From Psychrobacillus glaciei (GTDB taxonomy: Bacteria; Bacillota; Bacilli; Bacillales_A; Planococcaceae), in NCBI RefSeq assembly GCF_008973485.1, contig NZ_CP031223.1, positions 1,426,001 through 1,490,000 of the forward strand: a stretch of DNA of 64,000 bases. The letters are read 5' to 3'. Position numbers and translations under genes: made by a program. The notes below the pieces were generated by a model. That model made no database searches, had not been told where the DNA came from, and worked only from the letters and a program-made list of their open reading frames with translations. Shown piece by piece: positions 27,187 through 38,246 of the stretch (the first letter of the stretch is position 1; every line of letters begins with the position of its first letter).

Positions 27187-28086
27187 ATGGAATTTTTATT
27201 TCATAATGTTCGTGAATTAGTTGATTTAGCGAATAAAGAGCAAAAACTTATTTCAGAAATCATGATTGAACAAGAAATTATAATAACAGGTCGTTCAAGA
27301 GAAGAAATTATGGAACAAATGGATCGTAATTTGACTGTAATGGAAGAAGCGGTGGAAAAGGGATTAAAAGGTGTTCACTCGAAGTCCGGTTTAACAGGTG
27401 GAGATGCGGTACTGCTTCAAGCATATATGCAAAAAGGGAATACGTTATCGGGTGAATTAATGCTAGATGCAGTAAGCAAAGCGGTTGCAACGAATGAAGT
27501 AAATGCAGCGATGGGGACAATTTGTGCAACTCCTACTGCTGGTTCAGCTGGAGTCGTGCCTGGTACATTATTTGCTGTGAAAAACAAATTGAATCCAACG
27601 AGAGAACAGATGATTCGATATTTGTTTAATGCTGGAGCATTTGGTTTTGTAGTTGCGAACAATGCATCTATTTCAGGAGCAGCAGGTGGCTGTCAAGCGG
27701 AAGTGGGCTCCGCGGCTGGTATGGCTGCGGCTGCAATCGTAGAAATGGCAGGCGGAACTCCGGAACAAAGCTCTACAGCATTTGCAATTACACTTAAAAA
27801 TATGCTCGGTTTAGTTTGTGATCCTGTCGCTGGTCTTGTAGAGGTTCCTTGTGTGAAACGAAACGCAATGGGTGCTTCGAACTCTTTAGTGGCTGCAGAT
27901 ATGGCACTCGCGGGTGTAACTAGTCGGATTCCTTGTGATGAAGTAATTGATGCGATGTATAAAATTGGTCAAACAATGCCGACAGCACTTAAAGAAACAG
28001 CTCAAGGCGGGCTTGCCGCAACTCCTACTGGAAAATGGTTAGAAGCTAAAATCTTTGGTGGATCGGTAGTAGGAAGTGGAAACTAA
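27187..28086 (+). CDS. sdaAA: L-serine dehydratase, alpha subunit
   Basis: Catalytic, [4Fe-4S]-containing subunit of L-serine deaminase (299 residues). Conserved pieces are KSGLTGGDAVLLQAYM, CATPTAGSAGVVPG, SISGAAGGCQAEVGSAAGMAA and GLVCDPVAGLVEVPCVKRNA; the cysteines in the last three are the cluster-ligand candidates. It overlaps recG by 11 bases. Confidence 0.95.
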   Translation: MEFLFHNVRELVDLANKEQKLISEIMIEQEIIITGRSREEIMEQMDRNLTVMEEAVEKGLKGVHSKSGLTGGDAVLLQAYMQKGNTLSGELMLDAVSKAVATNEVNAAMGTICATPTAGSAGVVPGTLFAVKNKLNPTREQMIRYLFNAGAFGFVVANNASISGAAGGCQAEVGSAAGMAAAAIVEMAGGTPEQSSTAFAITLKNMLGLVCDPVAGLVEVPCVKRNAMGASNSLVAADMALAGVTSRIPCDEVIDAMYKIGQTMPTALKETAQGGLAATPTGKWLEAKIFGGSVVGSGN

Positions 28087-30124
28087 AAAAGATGAGTTAG
28101 TTACTTCCTTAAAAGGAGTGGGAAGTAGTATAGCTAACGCATTACATGAATTAGGAATTGTCTCTTTAGAAGATTTAGTTATGACATTTCCATATCGACA
28201 TGAGGACTTTCGATTAAAAAATTTAGCAGAAACTGCACATAATGAACGAGTAACGGTGGAAGGAAGGGTCGAAAGTGAACCTTCTCTTCTTTTTTTAGGA
28301 AAAAGTAAATCGAGATTGCAAGTTCGCTTACTTGCAGGTCAACATCTTATAAAAGCTGTGTTTTTCAATCAAGCTTATTTAAAAACTAAAATTATTCCAG
28401 GTTCGGTAATTACAGTAACGGGAAAATGGGACAGAGGTAGACAAGTTATTAATGTTACTACTTTTTCCGCAGGACCTAAAACAGATCAACAAGATTTTGA
28501 ACCGGTTTATTCCTTAAAAGGTTCTATTAACCAAAAGACTTTCCGTAAGTTTATGCGACATGCTTTAGATGAAGTGGATGGGCATTTAATAGATCCATTA
28601 CCTGATTCAATTAGGGTTCCGTATCGATTACCAAGTATATCAGAAGCATTAGAAGGAATACATTTCCCGCAAAATGTGGATCATTCCAAAGATGCTAGAA
28701 GGCGTTTTGTATATGAAGAATTACTTATTTTTCAGCTTAAGATGCAGGCAATTAAAAAAGAGCGGAAGGAACAAAATGTTGGAAACACCGTTGCCTTCCA
28801 AAATGATTTACTAAAGAAATTAATCGAAACTTTGCCATACGAACTTACAAATGCTCAAAAAAGAGTTGTCAATGAAATTTGTCGAGATATGAAAGAACCC
28901 CATCGAATGAATCGTCTATTACAGGGAGATGTAGGTTCAGGGAAAACGATCGTTGCAGCTATTTGTTTGTATGCAGCAATTACAGCTGGTTACCAAGGGG
29001 CTCTTATGGCACCAACTGAAATTCTTGCGGAGCAACATGCTAGTTCACTAGATGAATGGCTATCTCCTATAGGTGTTCGAATTGCACTACTTACAGGTTC
29101 TACAAAAGCAAAGGCGCGTAGAAGTGTATTAGAAAATTTAGAAGCGGGTAATATTGATTTGTTAATTGGAACACATGCATTGATACAACCGGATGTGACG
29201 TTTAAACAACTGGGCATAGTTATTACGGATGAACAGCATCGATTTGGTGTAGAACAACGTCGAGTTCTGAAGGAAAAAGGAGAAAATCCAGATGTATTAT
29301 TTATGACGGCAACTCCGATACCAAGAACTTTGGCGATTACTGCTTTTGGTGAAATGGATGTATCAATGATTGACGAAATGCCTGCTGGTCGAAAGATAAT
29401 TGACACTCATTGGATGAAGCATGAGCAACTGCATAAAATTATTATTCGTCTGAAAAAAGAATTAGCAAATGGTAGACAGGCTTATATTATTTGTCCGCTT
29501 ATTGAAGAGTCTGAAAAACTGGATGTACAAAATGCGGTGGATGTTTACAATATGATGGCTAATGATTTAGGAGCCGATTATTCTGTAGGGTTAATGCATG
29601 GTCGTCTTCATTCGGATGAAAAAGAGCAAGTGATGAGAGACTTTTCTGAAGGGAAAGTGAAAGTTCTTGTTTCTACAACAGTTGTAGAAGTTGGAGTGAA
29701 TGTACCAAATGCAACGTTTATGATTATTTTTGATGCAGAACGTTTTGGACTTGCGCAGCTTCACCAGTTAAGAGGGCGTGTTGGTCGTGGAGAGCATCAA
29801 TCTTATTGTATACTGCTAGCAGACCCTAAATCAGAAGAAGGAAAAGAACGAATGACATCGATGACAGAAACGAATGACGGATTTGTTTTGGCGGAGAAAG
29901 ATTTAGAGTTGCGAGGCCCTGGAGACTTTTTTGGACGCAAACAAAGTGGATTACCGGAATTTAAAGTGGCAGATCTTGTACATGACTATCGTGCACTTAA
30001 TACAGCAAAAGTAGATGCGGAAAGGCTTTTAAACTCAGATGAATTTTGGCATTCGGAAGAAATGAAAGACCTAAGAACTATATTAATAAACTCCAAAGCA
30101 TTAGACGGAGAACGAATCGATTGA
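28076..30124 (+). CDS. recG: ATP-dependent DNA helicase RecG
   Basis: Branch-migrating helicase that remodels stalled forks and Holliday junctions. The 682 residues contain an N-terminal wedge (OB) domain with helix-hairpin-helix-like LKGVGSSIANALHELGI, Walker A GDVGSGKTIVA at about 284, DEQHRFGVEQR at about 384, TATPIPRTLA and the C-terminal LRGRVGRGEHQSYC, with the TRG-type end DFFGRKQSGLPEF. The GTG start lies within the end of sdaAA, giving translational coupling. Confidence 0.97.
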   Translation: METKKDELVTSLKGVGSSIANALHELGIVSLEDLVMTFPYRHEDFRLKNLAETAHNERVTVEGRVESEPSLLFLGKSKSRLQVRLLAGQHLIKAVFFNQAYLKTKIIPGSVITVTGKWDRGRQVINVTTFSAGPKTDQQDFEPVYSLKGSINQKTFRKFMRHALDEVDGHLIDPLPDSIRVPYRLPSISEALEGIHFPQNVDHSKDARRRFVYEELLIFQLKMQAIKKERKEQNVGNTVAFQNDLLKKLIETLPYELTNAQKRVVNEICRDMKEPHRMNRLLQGDVGSGKTIVAAICLYAAITAGYQGALMAPTEILAEQHASSLDEWLSPIGVRIALLTGSTKAKARRSVLENLEAGNIDLLIGTHALIQPDVTFKQLGIVITDEQHRFGVEQRRVLKEKGENPDVLFMTATPIPRTLAITAFGEMDVSMIDEMPAGRKIIDTHWMKHEQLHKIIIRLKKELANGRQAYIICPLIEESEKLDVQNAVDVYNMMANDLGADYSVGLMHGRLHSDEKEQVMRDFSEGKVKVLVSTTVVEVGVNVPNATFMIIFDAERFGLAQLHQLRGRVGRGEHQSYCILLADPKSEEGKERMTSMTETNDGFVLAEKDLELRGPGDFFGRKQSGLPEFKVADLVHDYRALNTAKVDAERLLNSDEFWHSEEMKDLRTILINSKALDGERID

Positions 30125-30126
30125 GG

Positions 30127-30170
30127 AGAATGCAAGAATGATTTTGAATCAATTCTTGCATTCTTTTTTT
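30127..30170 (+). terminator. Terminator of sdaAB-sdaAA-recG
   Basis: AGAATGCAAGAAT (30127-30139) pairs perfectly with ATTCTTGCATTCT (30152-30164), followed by T6. Its 3' arm and T-run overlap the -35 region and spacer of the fapR promoter. Confidence 0.92.
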
Positions 30171-30205
30171 AATATTTATATACTGATATTAGTACCAAGT
30201 GCTAA
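30156..30205 (+). promoter_or_regulatory. fapR promoter with FapR operator
   Basis: TTGCAT (30156-30161), 17 bases, TATACT (30179-30184) form a sigma-A promoter. Directly downstream TTAGTACCAAGTGCTAA (30189-30205) is a 17-base palindromic FapR box, close to the known Bacillus subtilis site. FapR bound there would cover the transcription start, so the operon is autoregulated and released by malonyl-CoA. Confidence 0.88.
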
Positions 30206-30220
30206 AATGGTGGTGATTGG

Positions 30221-30787
30221 ATGAAATTCACAAAAAAAGAAAGACAAAAACTACTTTTAGATACATTAGATAAAACGCCATTTATCACAGATGAACATTT
30301 AGCTGCTACATTTAAAGTGAGCGTGCAGACGATTCGTCTTGATCGAATGGAGCTTTCTATTCCAGAATTACGTGAACGTATAAAATCTGTCGCAACCCAT
30401 AGTTTTGGGGAAGAAGTGAAATCACTTCCGATTGATGAAATTATTGGTGAAATTATCGATATTGATTTAGATAAACAAGCCATATCTTTATTAGACATTA
30501 CAAAAGATCATGTGTTTGCTCGGAACGGAATTGCGAGGGGACATCATTTGTTTGCACAAGCAAATTCATTAGCTGTTGCAGTAATAAATGATGAGCTAGC
30601 ACTTACGAGGAAATCTACTATTACATTTGTTAAACCTGTTAAAGCGGGGGACAGAGTAATTGCGAAAGCAATCGTAGTTTCGAGTGATATGCAAAAAAAT
30701 ACAACACTCATAGAAGTGACAAGTAAAGTGGAAAATGACACTGTTTTTGTTGGTCAATTCAGCATGTATAGAGTGACAAATTCTTAA
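30221..30787 (+). CDS. fapR: Fatty acid and phospholipid biosynthesis repressor FapR
   Basis: Repressor of lipid synthesis genes whose ligand is malonyl-CoA. The 188 residues have an N-terminal helix-turn-helix ([23 protein letters not shown]) and a C-terminal hot-dog fold (about 75-188) with [16 protein letters not shown], the thioesterase-like ligand pocket. It is first in fapR-plsX-fabD-fabG-acpP. Confidence 0.96.
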   Translation: MKFTKKERQKLLLDTLDKTPFITDEHLAATFKVSVQTIRLDRMELSIPELRERIKSVATHSFGEEVKSLPIDEIIGEIIDIDLDKQAISLLDITKDHVFARNGIARGHHLFAQANSLAVAVINDELALTRKSTITFVKPVKAGDRVIAKAIVVSSDMQKNTTLIEVTSKVENDTVFVGQFSMYRVTNS

Positions 30788-30802
30788 ATAAGGTGATGAC
30801 AT

Positions 30803-31798
30803 ATGAAAATTTCAATTGATGCAATGGGTGGAGACAATGCACCGCATGAAATAGTAAAAGGAGTATATAAAGCACTAGAAGCGTTTCAGGATCTACATAT
30901 TCAATTATATGGAGATGAAGAAAAATTATCTACACTAGTAACTGCACATAATCGATTACAAGTGATACATACAGACGAAGTTATTGAAGGAACTGATGAA
31001 CCAGTACGTGCCGTCCGGAAAAAGAAAAACTCTTCCATGGTCAAAATGGCGGAAGCTGTGAAAAATGGAAAAGTGGATGCATGTGTTTCTGCTGGAAATA
31101 CGGGTGCTTTAATGGCGGCGGGTTTATTTGTAGTTGGACGCATTGACCAGGTAGACCGACCTGCGCTGGCACCAACTTTACCTACGCTTGATGGGAAAGG
31201 TTTTGTCATGTTGGATTTAGGGGCAAATTCGGATGCAAAACCAGAACACTTAGCACAATTTGCTGTTATGGGTAGCGTCTATGCTGAAAAAGTTCGAGGC
31301 ATTACAAACCCACGAGTTGGATTATTGAATATCGGTACCGAAGATAAAAAAGGAAATGAACTTACAAAAGAAGCGTTTATTCTTTTAAAAGATATGCCTA
31401 TTAATTTCGTTGGAAATGTGGAATCTCGAGATTTATTGACAGGTGTGGCCGATGTTGTCGTGACGGATGGATTTACAGGCAATATGGTATTGAAATCGAT
31501 TGAAGGTACTGCTTCGGGCATATTCACGTTGTTAAAAGAGGCTTTCAATACTTCTATGAAAACTAAAATTTCCGCGCTTTTAGTAAAAGACGAGCTTCGA
31601 GGATTAAAAACTAAATTAGACTACTCAGAATACGGAGGAGCAGGATTATTTGGTCTAAAAGCTCCTGTTATTAAAGCGCATGGTTCTTCCAATGCGAATG
31701 CTATTTTTCACGCTATTCGACAAGCTCGAACAATGGTAGAATATGATGTTTGTGGAATTATTCAAAGTACGTTAAGAAAGGAATTATCAAATGACTAA
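30803..31798 (+). CDS. plsX: Phosphate acyltransferase PlsX
   Basis: Makes acyl-phosphate from acyl-ACP for PlsY, the first step of phospholipid synthesis in Gram-positive bacteria. The 331 residues begin [18 protein letters not shown] and contain [19 protein letters not shown] and [10 protein letters not shown]. It overlaps fabD by 8 bases. Confidence 0.97.
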   Translation: MKISIDAMGGDNAPHEIVKGVYKALEAFQDLHIQLYGDEEKLSTLVTAHNRLQVIHTDEVIEGTDEPVRAVRKKKNSSMVKMAEAVKNGKVDACVSAGNTGALMAAGLFVVGRIDQVDRPALAPTLPTLDGKGFVMLDLGANSDAKPEHLAQFAVMGSVYAEKVRGITNPRVGLLNIGTEDKKGNELTKEAFILLKDMPINFVGNVESRDLLTGVADVVVTDGFTGNMVLKSIEGTASGIFTLLKEAFNTSMKTKISALLVKDELRGLKTKLDYSEYGGAGLFGLKAPVIKAHGSSNANAIFHAIRQARTMVEYDVCGIIQSTLRKELSND

Positions 31799-32741
31799 AA
31801 TTGCATTTATTTTCCCAGGACAAGGCTCACAATCTGTTGGTATGGGACAACAATTAATCGGAAATGACCAGGAAAGCAAAAAATACTACGAAAAAGCAGA
31901 CGAAGTATTAGGATTTTCTCTTTCAAATATAATGCTAGAAGGACCTGCAGAGGAACTAACGAAAACATATCACGCACAACCAGCATTACTTACAACAAGT
32001 ACAATGATTGCCAAAAAACTGTTGGATGCGGGTATTTCACCTGAATATACTGCTGGTCATAGCTTAGGAGAATATTCGGCACTTGTTGCATCAAATGTTT
32101 TAAGTTTTGAAGATGCCGTTTTATTAGTTCATCAAAGAGGTTTATATATGAATGAAGCAGTTCCTGCAGGTGAAGGGGCAATGGCTGCGATTTTAGGTTT
32201 AGATAAGGACACTTTAGTTGAGGTGACGAAGGAAGTTTCTGAAGGTGGAGAAACTGTGCAAGTAGCCAATTTGAATTGTCCAGGTCAAATTGTTATTTCA
32301 GGAACAGCTGTCGGAGTGGAATTAGCATCTGCTAAAGCAAAAGAAGCAGGAGCGAAAAGAGCAATACCATTAGTAGTGAGTGGGCCATTCCATTCCGAAT
32401 TAATGCGACCTGCTGCACATAAATTAAATACTGCTATTTCAGCTATTACATTACAAGATGCGAAAACACCTGTCATTTCAAATGTAACGGCCCTTCCTGT
32501 AACAGAAGCTTCAAATATACAGAACTTATTAGTAGAACAGCTTTATTCACCAGTTCGCTGGGAAGAATCCGTACAGAAGATGATTGAATTAGGAGTAACT
32601 ACGTTTATCGAATGTGGTCCCGGCAAAGTCCTTAGTGGATTAGTAAAAAAAATCGATCGTTCTGTTACTACTTATTGTGTGTTTGATGAGGAATCGCTGC
32701 AACAAGTAATGACTGAATTAGGAGATGTTAAGCATGGGTAA
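31791..32741 (+). CDS. fabD: Malonyl-CoA:ACP transacylase
   Basis: Transfers malonyl from CoA to acyl carrier protein. The 316 residues have the [12 protein letters not shown] start, nucleophile [12 protein letters not shown] at about residue 91, and the second catalytic His in [10 protein letters not shown]. Its end overlaps the start of fabG by 8 bases. Confidence 0.97.
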   Translation: MTKIAFIFPGQGSQSVGMGQQLIGNDQESKKYYEKADEVLGFSLSNIMLEGPAEELTKTYHAQPALLTTSTMIAKKLLDAGISPEYTAGHSLGEYSALVASNVLSFEDAVLLVHQRGLYMNEAVPAGEGAMAAILGLDKDTLVEVTKEVSEGGETVQVANLNCPGQIVISGTAVGVELASAKAKEAGAKRAIPLVVSGPFHSELMRPAAHKLNTAISAITLQDAKTPVISNVTALPVTEASNIQNLLVEQLYSPVRWEESVQKMIELGVTTFIECGPGKVLSGLVKKIDRSVTTYCVFDEESLQQVMTELGDVKHG

Positions 32742-33480
32742 ATTAGACGGTAAATCAGCAATCGTAACAGGCGCTTCTCGTGGAATAGGGAAAGATATTG
32801 CACTTTATTTGGCTAAAGAAGGCGCGAAAGTCGCGGTGAACTATAGTGGGAGTAAAGAAAAAGCGGAAGCTGTCGTTGAGGAAATTAAATCTCTTGGTGG
32901 AGAAGCATTCGCAGTTCAAGCGAACGTGGATCATGCGGAAGACGTGCAAAAACTTATAAGTGAAACGATGGAAAACTTTGGCGCTATTGATATTCTTGTA
33001 AATAACGCAGGGATTACAAGGGATAATCTTCTTATGCGCATGAAAGAACAAGAGTGGGACGACGTGCTTAATACAAACCTTAAAGGTGTGTTCCTTTGTA
33101 CAAAAGCTGTTACTCGTCAGATGATGAAGCAGCGTCATGGTCGTATTATTAATATCACTTCAATCGTTGGTGTTTCAGGTAATCCGGGACAAGCAAACTA
33201 TGTAGCAGCAAAAGCTGGAGTAATTGGTTTAACCAAGTCGACTGCACTAGAGTTAGCGAGTCGTAATATTACGGTCAATTCTGTTGCACCGGGTTTTATA
33301 ACAACAGATATGACAGATGCACTTTCGGAAGAAGTGAAAACACAGATGTTAAATCAGATTCCTCTTGCCAAGTTTGGGAATCCAGAGGATATTGCAAAAG
33401 CTGTAGCATTTTTAGCTTCAGATGATGCGAACTATATTACGGGTCAAACATTGCATGTAAATGGCGGCATGTATATGTAA
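32734..33480 (+). CDS. fabG: 3-oxoacyl-ACP reductase
   Basis: NADPH-dependent reduction of 3-oxoacyl-ACP in chain elongation. The 248-residue short-chain dehydrogenase has [10 protein letters not shown] (cofactor), NNAG, the catalytic Ser in [10 protein letters not shown] and YVAAKAG (Tyr, Lys), and the C-terminal [13 protein letters not shown] take ATG 32734, 9 bases after AGGAG; the ATG at 32725 directly abuts the site. Confidence 0.96.
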   Translation: MGKLDGKSAIVTGASRGIGKDIALYLAKEGAKVAVNYSGSKEKAEAVVEEIKSLGGEAFAVQANVDHAEDVQKLISETMENFGAIDILVNNAGITRDNLLMRMKEQEWDDVLNTNLKGVFLCTKAVTRQMMKQRHGRIINITSIVGVSGNPGQANYVAAKAGVIGLTKSTALELASRNITVNSVAPGFITTDMTDALSEEVKTQMLNQIPLAKFGNPEDIAKAVAFLASDDANYITGQTLHVNGGMYM

Positions 33481-33538
33481 GTTTTGCCTTTCATTAAAGA
33501 GAAGTTTTTTGTATAATCATTGAGGGGAGGTGACAAAT

Positions 33539-33775
33539 GTGTCAACAGTTTTAGAACGCGTAAAAAAAGTAGTGGTAGATCGTCTAGGTGTCGATGAAAG
33601 CGAAGTAAAATTAGAAGCGTCTTTCCGTGATGATTTAGGTGCTGACTCTCTTGATGTAGTAGAATTAGTAATGGAACTTGAAGATGAGTTCGATATGGAA
33701 ATTTCAGATGAAGATGCTGAAAACATTTCAACTGTAGGTAGTGCAGTTAGCTATATTGAAAGCAAACAAGGCTAA
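33539..33775 (+). CDS. acpP: Acyl carrier protein
   Basis: The 78-residue acidic carrier has the phosphopantetheine site [10 protein letters not shown] (Ser37). GTG 33539 is chosen because GGAGG lies 8 bases upstream; the GTG at 33530 is inside that stretch. It closes the fap-regulated unit and is followed by a strong terminator. Confidence 0.97.
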   Translation: MSTVLERVKKVVVDRLGVDESEVKLEASFRDDLGADSLDVVELVMELEDEFDMEISDEDAENISTVGSAVSYIESKQG

Positions 33776-33789
33776 TCTATTTAGCTGAG

Positions 33790-33840
33790 GAGACGTTCTA
33801 CTTATTCCTTGCGAATAAGGATAGAACGTCTCTATTTCTT
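33790..33840 (+). terminator. Terminator of fapR-acpP unit
   Basis: GAGACGTTCTA (33790-33800) pairs with TAGAACGTCTC (33822-33832); CTTATTCC/GGATAAG-like inner pairing extends the stem, and T-rich sequence follows. Confidence 0.9.
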
Positions 33841-33841
33841 T

Positions 33842-33870
33842 TTGCACAATACCTTATAAACAGGTAAACT
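33842..33870 (+). promoter_or_regulatory. Sigma-A promoter of rnc-smc-ftsY
   Basis: TTGCAC (33842-33847), 17 bases, TAAACT (33865-33870), about 40 bases before the rnc ATG and directly after the acpP terminator. Confidence 0.7.
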
Positions 33871-33908
33871 AGAGAGCATACATGTTAAGTTAGGAAGGCA
33901 GATTATTC

Positions 33909-34667
33909 ATGAAAGTTAATCGTAAAAATATTCATTCGAAAAAAACAGTTTTCCCTGAAAGCGTAAAAGAACAATTTGTACAATTTCAACAACATTTTGA
34001 AGTTCAATTTGATAACCCAACATTATTGTATCAAGCCTTTACCCATTCATCTTATGTGAATGAGCATCGACGGAAGTTTTTTACCGATAATGAACGGCTG
34101 GAATTCCTAGGTGACGCCGTTTTAGAATTGTCTGTTTCTCAATATTTATTTCAACAATACACAGGGATGAGCGAAGGGGAGCTTACTAAACTCCGGGCGG
34201 CGATTGTTTGTGAGCCATCACTTGTGATATTTGCCAACGAACTAAACTTTGGAAAATATGTATTGCTTGGAAAAGGAGAAGAATTGACAGGTGGACGTGA
34301 ACGACCAGCTTTACTAGCGGACGTATTTGAAGCATTTATCGGTGCATTATACTTAGATCAGGGATTAGAAACAGTCGTTGTATTTTTAAATAAGATTGTA
34401 TTCCCTAAAATCGAACTCGGTGCTTTTTCGCATGTGATGGATTATAAAAGTCAACTACAAGAAGTTATTCAGCAACAAAATAATGGCATGATAAGCTATG
34501 AAATTGTCGAGGAAAAAGGGCCAGCGCATAACCGTACCTTTGTTTCTCGCGTTATGTTAAACACAAGAGAGCTTGGAATTGGTAAAGGGCGATCGAAAAA
34601 AGAAGCAGAACAACAAGCAGCAAGACTTGCGATTCTTGCATTAAAGGATCATGAACGGGAGGAATAA
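33909..34667 (+). CDS. rnc: Ribonuclease III
   Basis: Double-strand-specific endoribonuclease for rRNA processing and RNA turnover. The 252 residues carry the signature [15 protein letters not shown], the second acidic site [17 protein letters not shown], and a C-terminal dsRNA-binding domain (about 175-245, [11 protein letters not shown] to [13 protein letters not shown]). It is 2 bases from smc. Confidence 0.97.
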   Translation: MKVNRKNIHSKKTVFPESVKEQFVQFQQHFEVQFDNPTLLYQAFTHSSYVNEHRRKFFTDNERLEFLGDAVLELSVSQYLFQQYTGMSEGELTKLRAAIVCEPSLVIFANELNFGKYVLLGKGEELTGGRERPALLADVFEAFIGALYLDQGLETVVVFLNKIVFPKIELGAFSHVMDYKSQLQEVIQQQNNGMISYEIVEEKGPAHNRTFVSRVMLNTRELGIGKGRSKKEAEQQAARLAILALKDHEREE

Positions 34668-34669
34668 AT

Positions 34670-37600
34670 TTGTTCCTTAAACGATTAGAGATAATAGGAT
34701 TTAAATCATTTGCTGACCGAATTGGAATAGATTTTGTTCCGGGAGTAACTGCGGTAGTGGGTCCCAATGGTAGTGGGAAAAGTAATGTAACAGATGCAAT
34801 TCGATGGGTGTTAGGGGAGCAATCCGCTAAATCCCTTCGAGGAGCAAAAATGGAAGATGTTATTTTTGCAGGAAGCGATTCAAGAAAAGCATTAAATTTT
34901 GCAGAAGTCACCATAATATTGGATAACACGGATCATCGAGTAGCACTCGATTTCGCAGAAATTAGTGTAACTAGAAGAGTATTTCGTTCTGGAGATAGTG
35001 AATATCTATTAAACAAGCAAACATGCAGATTGAAAGACATTACAGATTTATTTATGGATTCTGGGCTTGGAAAAGAAGCTTTTTCGATCATTTCTCAGGG
35101 GCGAGTAGATGAAATTTTAAATAGCCGACCTGAAGATAGAAGAACTATTTTTGAAGAAACTGCAGGAGTGCTTAAATATAAACAACGTAAGAAGAAAGCA
35201 GAATTCAAACTTATTGAGACAGATGACAATTTAAATCGAGTATTGGATATTTTACATGAATTAGATAGTCGGATGGAACCTCTTCAAATACAATCCTCGC
35301 TTGCGTCAGACTATTTGAAAATGTCTGATGAATTAAAGGGTATTGAAATTGCGGTTATCTCACATGATTTAAACTTATTTGTTCGAGAAAGCGCAGAACT
35401 ACATACAAAACTCCAAGCACTTGAAGAAACGAAAAAAGCGCTTCTATTACAAATAAATGATATAGAAGCAAGCATTCAATCTGATAGAAAAGTAATGTCT
35501 AATATTGACGAAAAATTGGATGTTGGGCAAAGTGAACTAGTAGAAGCAAGCTCCGAATTAGAGCGTTTAGAGGGCAGAAAGCTTTTACTCGCAGAGAAAA
35601 AGCAAAATGCAAGCCAACAAATTTCTCAGTTAAGAAGAGCGCTGGTTGAAGAGCAAGAAAAGCTGGAAGTACTGGAATTTCAACTGAAAGAAAATAATGT
35701 ATCTAAATCAGAAAAGCAAGTTCTACTAAAAGAACTTCGTTTAAAAAAACTACAAATTGAAACTGTTTTAAGTAAATCTGCCTCTGAGTTAGAAGAAGAG
35801 ATAGAAGAATTAAAAAGTACTTATATTGATTTATTAAACGAAGAAGCAACCATGAAAAATGAAATGAAACATATGGAACAGCAACTTCAGTTTGAACTCA
35901 TCTCTGCTGAAAAAATGATGGAAGATTATCGTGAAATAAAAGAAGAATTAGAGAAACTGACAAATCGCAAAAATGAACTAGACCTAACTCTTTCTTCTTG
36001 TCAGAAAGAGTTAGCAGACAAACTGCTCAATTTCAAAACAAAACGTGAAGTAGCTGAACAGCTTGAACGTGGGTTTGAAGAGCAACAAACGATGCTGCAA
36101 AAAGCATATCAAATGAAACATCAAATGCAAGCAAGAAAAGACTCTTTAGAAGAACTAGAATCTGAGTTTTCTGGATTCTTCCAAGGAGTAAAAGAAGTAT
36201 TAATCGCACGTGATAAAAAAGAGTTGAATGGAATTCATGGTGCAGTAGCAGAGTTAATCCAAATTCCGCATACGTATATGAGCGCTATCGATACAGCTAT
36301 CGGTCAACAGTCCCAACATATTATTACTGATACTAGTCAAGACGCGCGTGTGGCAATAGATTGGCTGAAAAAGAAAAGAGTAGGAAGAGCGACATTCCTT
36401 CCCCTTCAAGTGATGAAATCTCGTAAATTAAATGAGCAAACATTATCGGTGATTAAACAGCATCCATCTTTTGTAAATACAGCAGATAAACTAGTAAATT
36501 ACAATGATGGGTATCAAATTATTGTAGAAAATCTACTTGGTAATATTATTGTTGCAAAAGATTTAAAAGGTGCAAATGAAATGGCATCTCGCTTGCAATA
36601 CAAATACCGATTTGTCACGTTAGATGGAGATGTAGTGAATGCAGGTGGTTCTTTAACGGGTGGTTCTGTTAAGCAGCAATCTTCATTATTTACACGTAAA
36701 GTAGAATTGGAACAACTAAATGATAAATTAATAGAATTAGAAAAATCTGTATTACAAGCAGAAAAATCCGTTTCTGCAAAAAAACAAGAAGTACAGATGT
36801 TAAGAGTGGAGTTAGAAGAAACTCGACTTGCTGGGGAGAATTTAAGAGCTCAGGAACTTACACTACTTTCTGAAACGAGAGAATGTGCTGCGATTATTTC
36901 TAGGCTTACAAGCCAGTTACTTGAGTACGATGAAGAAAAGAATGAAAAAGTGAATCTACAATCTAACTTAGTTCGTAAAAAAGAAAAAACGACTTCAAGA
37001 GACGCAGAGATAAAAGAAGCGTTGGCTACTATTCAAGGGACGATTGACGACCTACAACATTTGAAATTGCAATCAATCGAAGAGAAAGACAAATTTCAAA
37101 ATGAGCTAGGTATGTTATTATCTCAGATTGCAGTAGTAAATGAACAAGTCACACAGCAAGAAAGAGAAAAAACGCAATTTGTGAATTCGGTCCAATCGAG
37201 CACGCAAAAAATAGACACATTACAAAAAGAAATTGCATGGTATGAGAATGACGACCAAGCAGGTCCTTCAGCCGAAGAATTAACGAATCTAATTGCTCAG
37301 TATAAAATGACAAAAGACCGGTTAATAGAGCAAATACAAGGTGGAAAATTGGGCAGAATAGAACTTGTTCAAAATATTAGTCGCTCTGAAAGTTCTCTCA
37401 AACAATTTCAACAACAAGCAGGATTACTAACCAATGAAGAACGTTCTTTTGAAATTAAACTAAGTAAATTAGAAGTGGAGATAAATACTTTACAAAATCA
37501 CTTAGAAGAAACGTATGAGTTGACTTTAGAGGAAGCGGAGCGTGATTTTTCTTTTGAAATGGAAGAACATCTTGCTCGTAAAAAAGTAACTTTATTAAAA

Positions 37601-38224
37601 CGCTCGATTGAAGAACTTGGTCCGATTAATCTAGGAGCTATTCAAGAATTTGAACAAGTGAGTGAGCGCCATTCATTCCTAACCGAACAACGCGAAGATT
37701 TACTTTCTGCCCAAGAGACATTGCATGAAGTGATTAAAGAAATGGATGAAGAAATGATAATCCGCTTCGAAAGTACTTTTAATGACATTCAGAGGCATTT
37801 TAAAGTTGTTTTTAGGGAACTTTTTGGTGGAGGGCAAGCAGATTTGATCTTAACGGATCCGTCTTCATTACTTGATACGGGAATTGATATTATCGCACAA
37901 CCTCCAGGAAAAAAGCTGCAAAACCTAACATTATTATCTGGAGGAGAGCGTGCATTAACTGCTATTGCATTATTGTTTGCTATACTTCATACACGCCCTG
38001 TACCATTTTGTATTCTAGATGAAGTGGAAGCGGCATTAGACGAAGCAAATGTTACTCGTTATAGTAAATATTTAAAGAAATTCAGCCATGATACGCAATT
38101 TATCGTGATCACGCATCGTAAAGGAACGATGGAAGGTGCGGATGTCTTATATGGTATCACCATGCAAGAATCTGGGATTTCTAAATTAGTTTCTGTTAAA
38201 TTAGAAGAGGAATTAGTAACTTAA
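34670..38224 (+). CDS. smc: Chromosome segregation protein SMC
   Basis: Condensin ATPase that loads at parS sites and aligns chromosome arms. The 1184-residue protein has the head motif FKSFADR, Walker A GPNGSGKSN at 32-40, two long coiled coils (about 165-500 and 680-1010) around a hinge (about 500-670, VAELIQIPHTYMSAIDTAIG to GGSLTGGS), the ABC signature LLSGGERAL at about 1088 and Walker B CILDEVEAALDEAN. TTG start with GGGAGG upstream. It is between rnc and ftsY as in relatives. Confidence 0.98.
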   Translation: MFLKRLEIIGFKSFADRIGIDFVPGVTAVVGPNGSGKSNVTDAIRWVLGEQSAKSLRGAKMEDVIFAGSDSRKALNFAEVTIILDNTDHRVALDFAEISVTRRVFRSGDSEYLLNKQTCRLKDITDLFMDSGLGKEAFSIISQGRVDEILNSRPEDRRTIFEETAGVLKYKQRKKKAEFKLIETDDNLNRVLDILHELDSRMEPLQIQSSLASDYLKMSDELKGIEIAVISHDLNLFVRESAELHTKLQALEETKKALLLQINDIEASIQSDRKVMSNIDEKLDVGQSELVEASSELERLEGRKLLLAEKKQNASQQISQLRRALVEEQEKLEVLEFQLKENNVSKSEKQVLLKELRLKKLQIETVLSKSASELEEEIEELKSTYIDLLNEEATMKNEMKHMEQQLQFELISAEKMMEDYREIKEELEKLTNRKNELDLTLSSCQKELADKLLNFKTKREVAEQLERGFEEQQTMLQKAYQMKHQMQARKDSLEELESEFSGFFQGVKEVLIARDKKELNGIHGAVAELIQIPHTYMSAIDTAIGQQSQHIITDTSQDARVAIDWLKKKRVGRATFLPLQVMKSRKLNEQTLSVIKQHPSFVNTADKLVNYNDGYQIIVENLLGNIIVAKDLKGANEMASRLQYKYRFVTLDGDVVNAGGSLTGGSVKQQSSLFTRKVELEQLNDKLIELEKSVLQAEKSVSAKKQEVQMLRVELEETRLAGENLRAQELTLLSETRECAAIISRLTSQLLEYDEEKNEKVNLQSNLVRKKEKTTSRDAEIKEALATIQGTIDDLQHLKLQSIEEKDKFQNELGMLLSQIAVVNEQVTQQEREKTQFVNSVQSSTQKIDTLQKEIAWYENDDQAGPSAEELTNLIAQYKMTKDRLIEQIQGGKLGRIELVQNISRSESSLKQFQQQAGLLTNEERSFEIKLSKLEVEINTLQNHLEETYELTLEEAERDFSFEMEEHLARKKVTLLKRSIEELGPINLGAIQEFEQVSERHSFLTEQREDLLSAQETLHEVIKEMDEEMIIRFESTFNDIQRHFKVVFRELFGGGQADLILTDPSSLLDTGIDIIAQPPGKKLQNLTLLSGGERALTAIALLFAILHTRPVPFCILDEVEAALDEANVTRYSKYLKKFSHDTQFIVITHRKGTMEGADVLYGITMQESGISKLVSVKLEEELVT

Positions 38225-38246
38225 TGTGGAGTAAAGGAGCTTGGAT

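Noticed and set aside
33444-33731. 95-codon minus-strand frame across acpP
   Set aside because: Antisense shadow of acpP.
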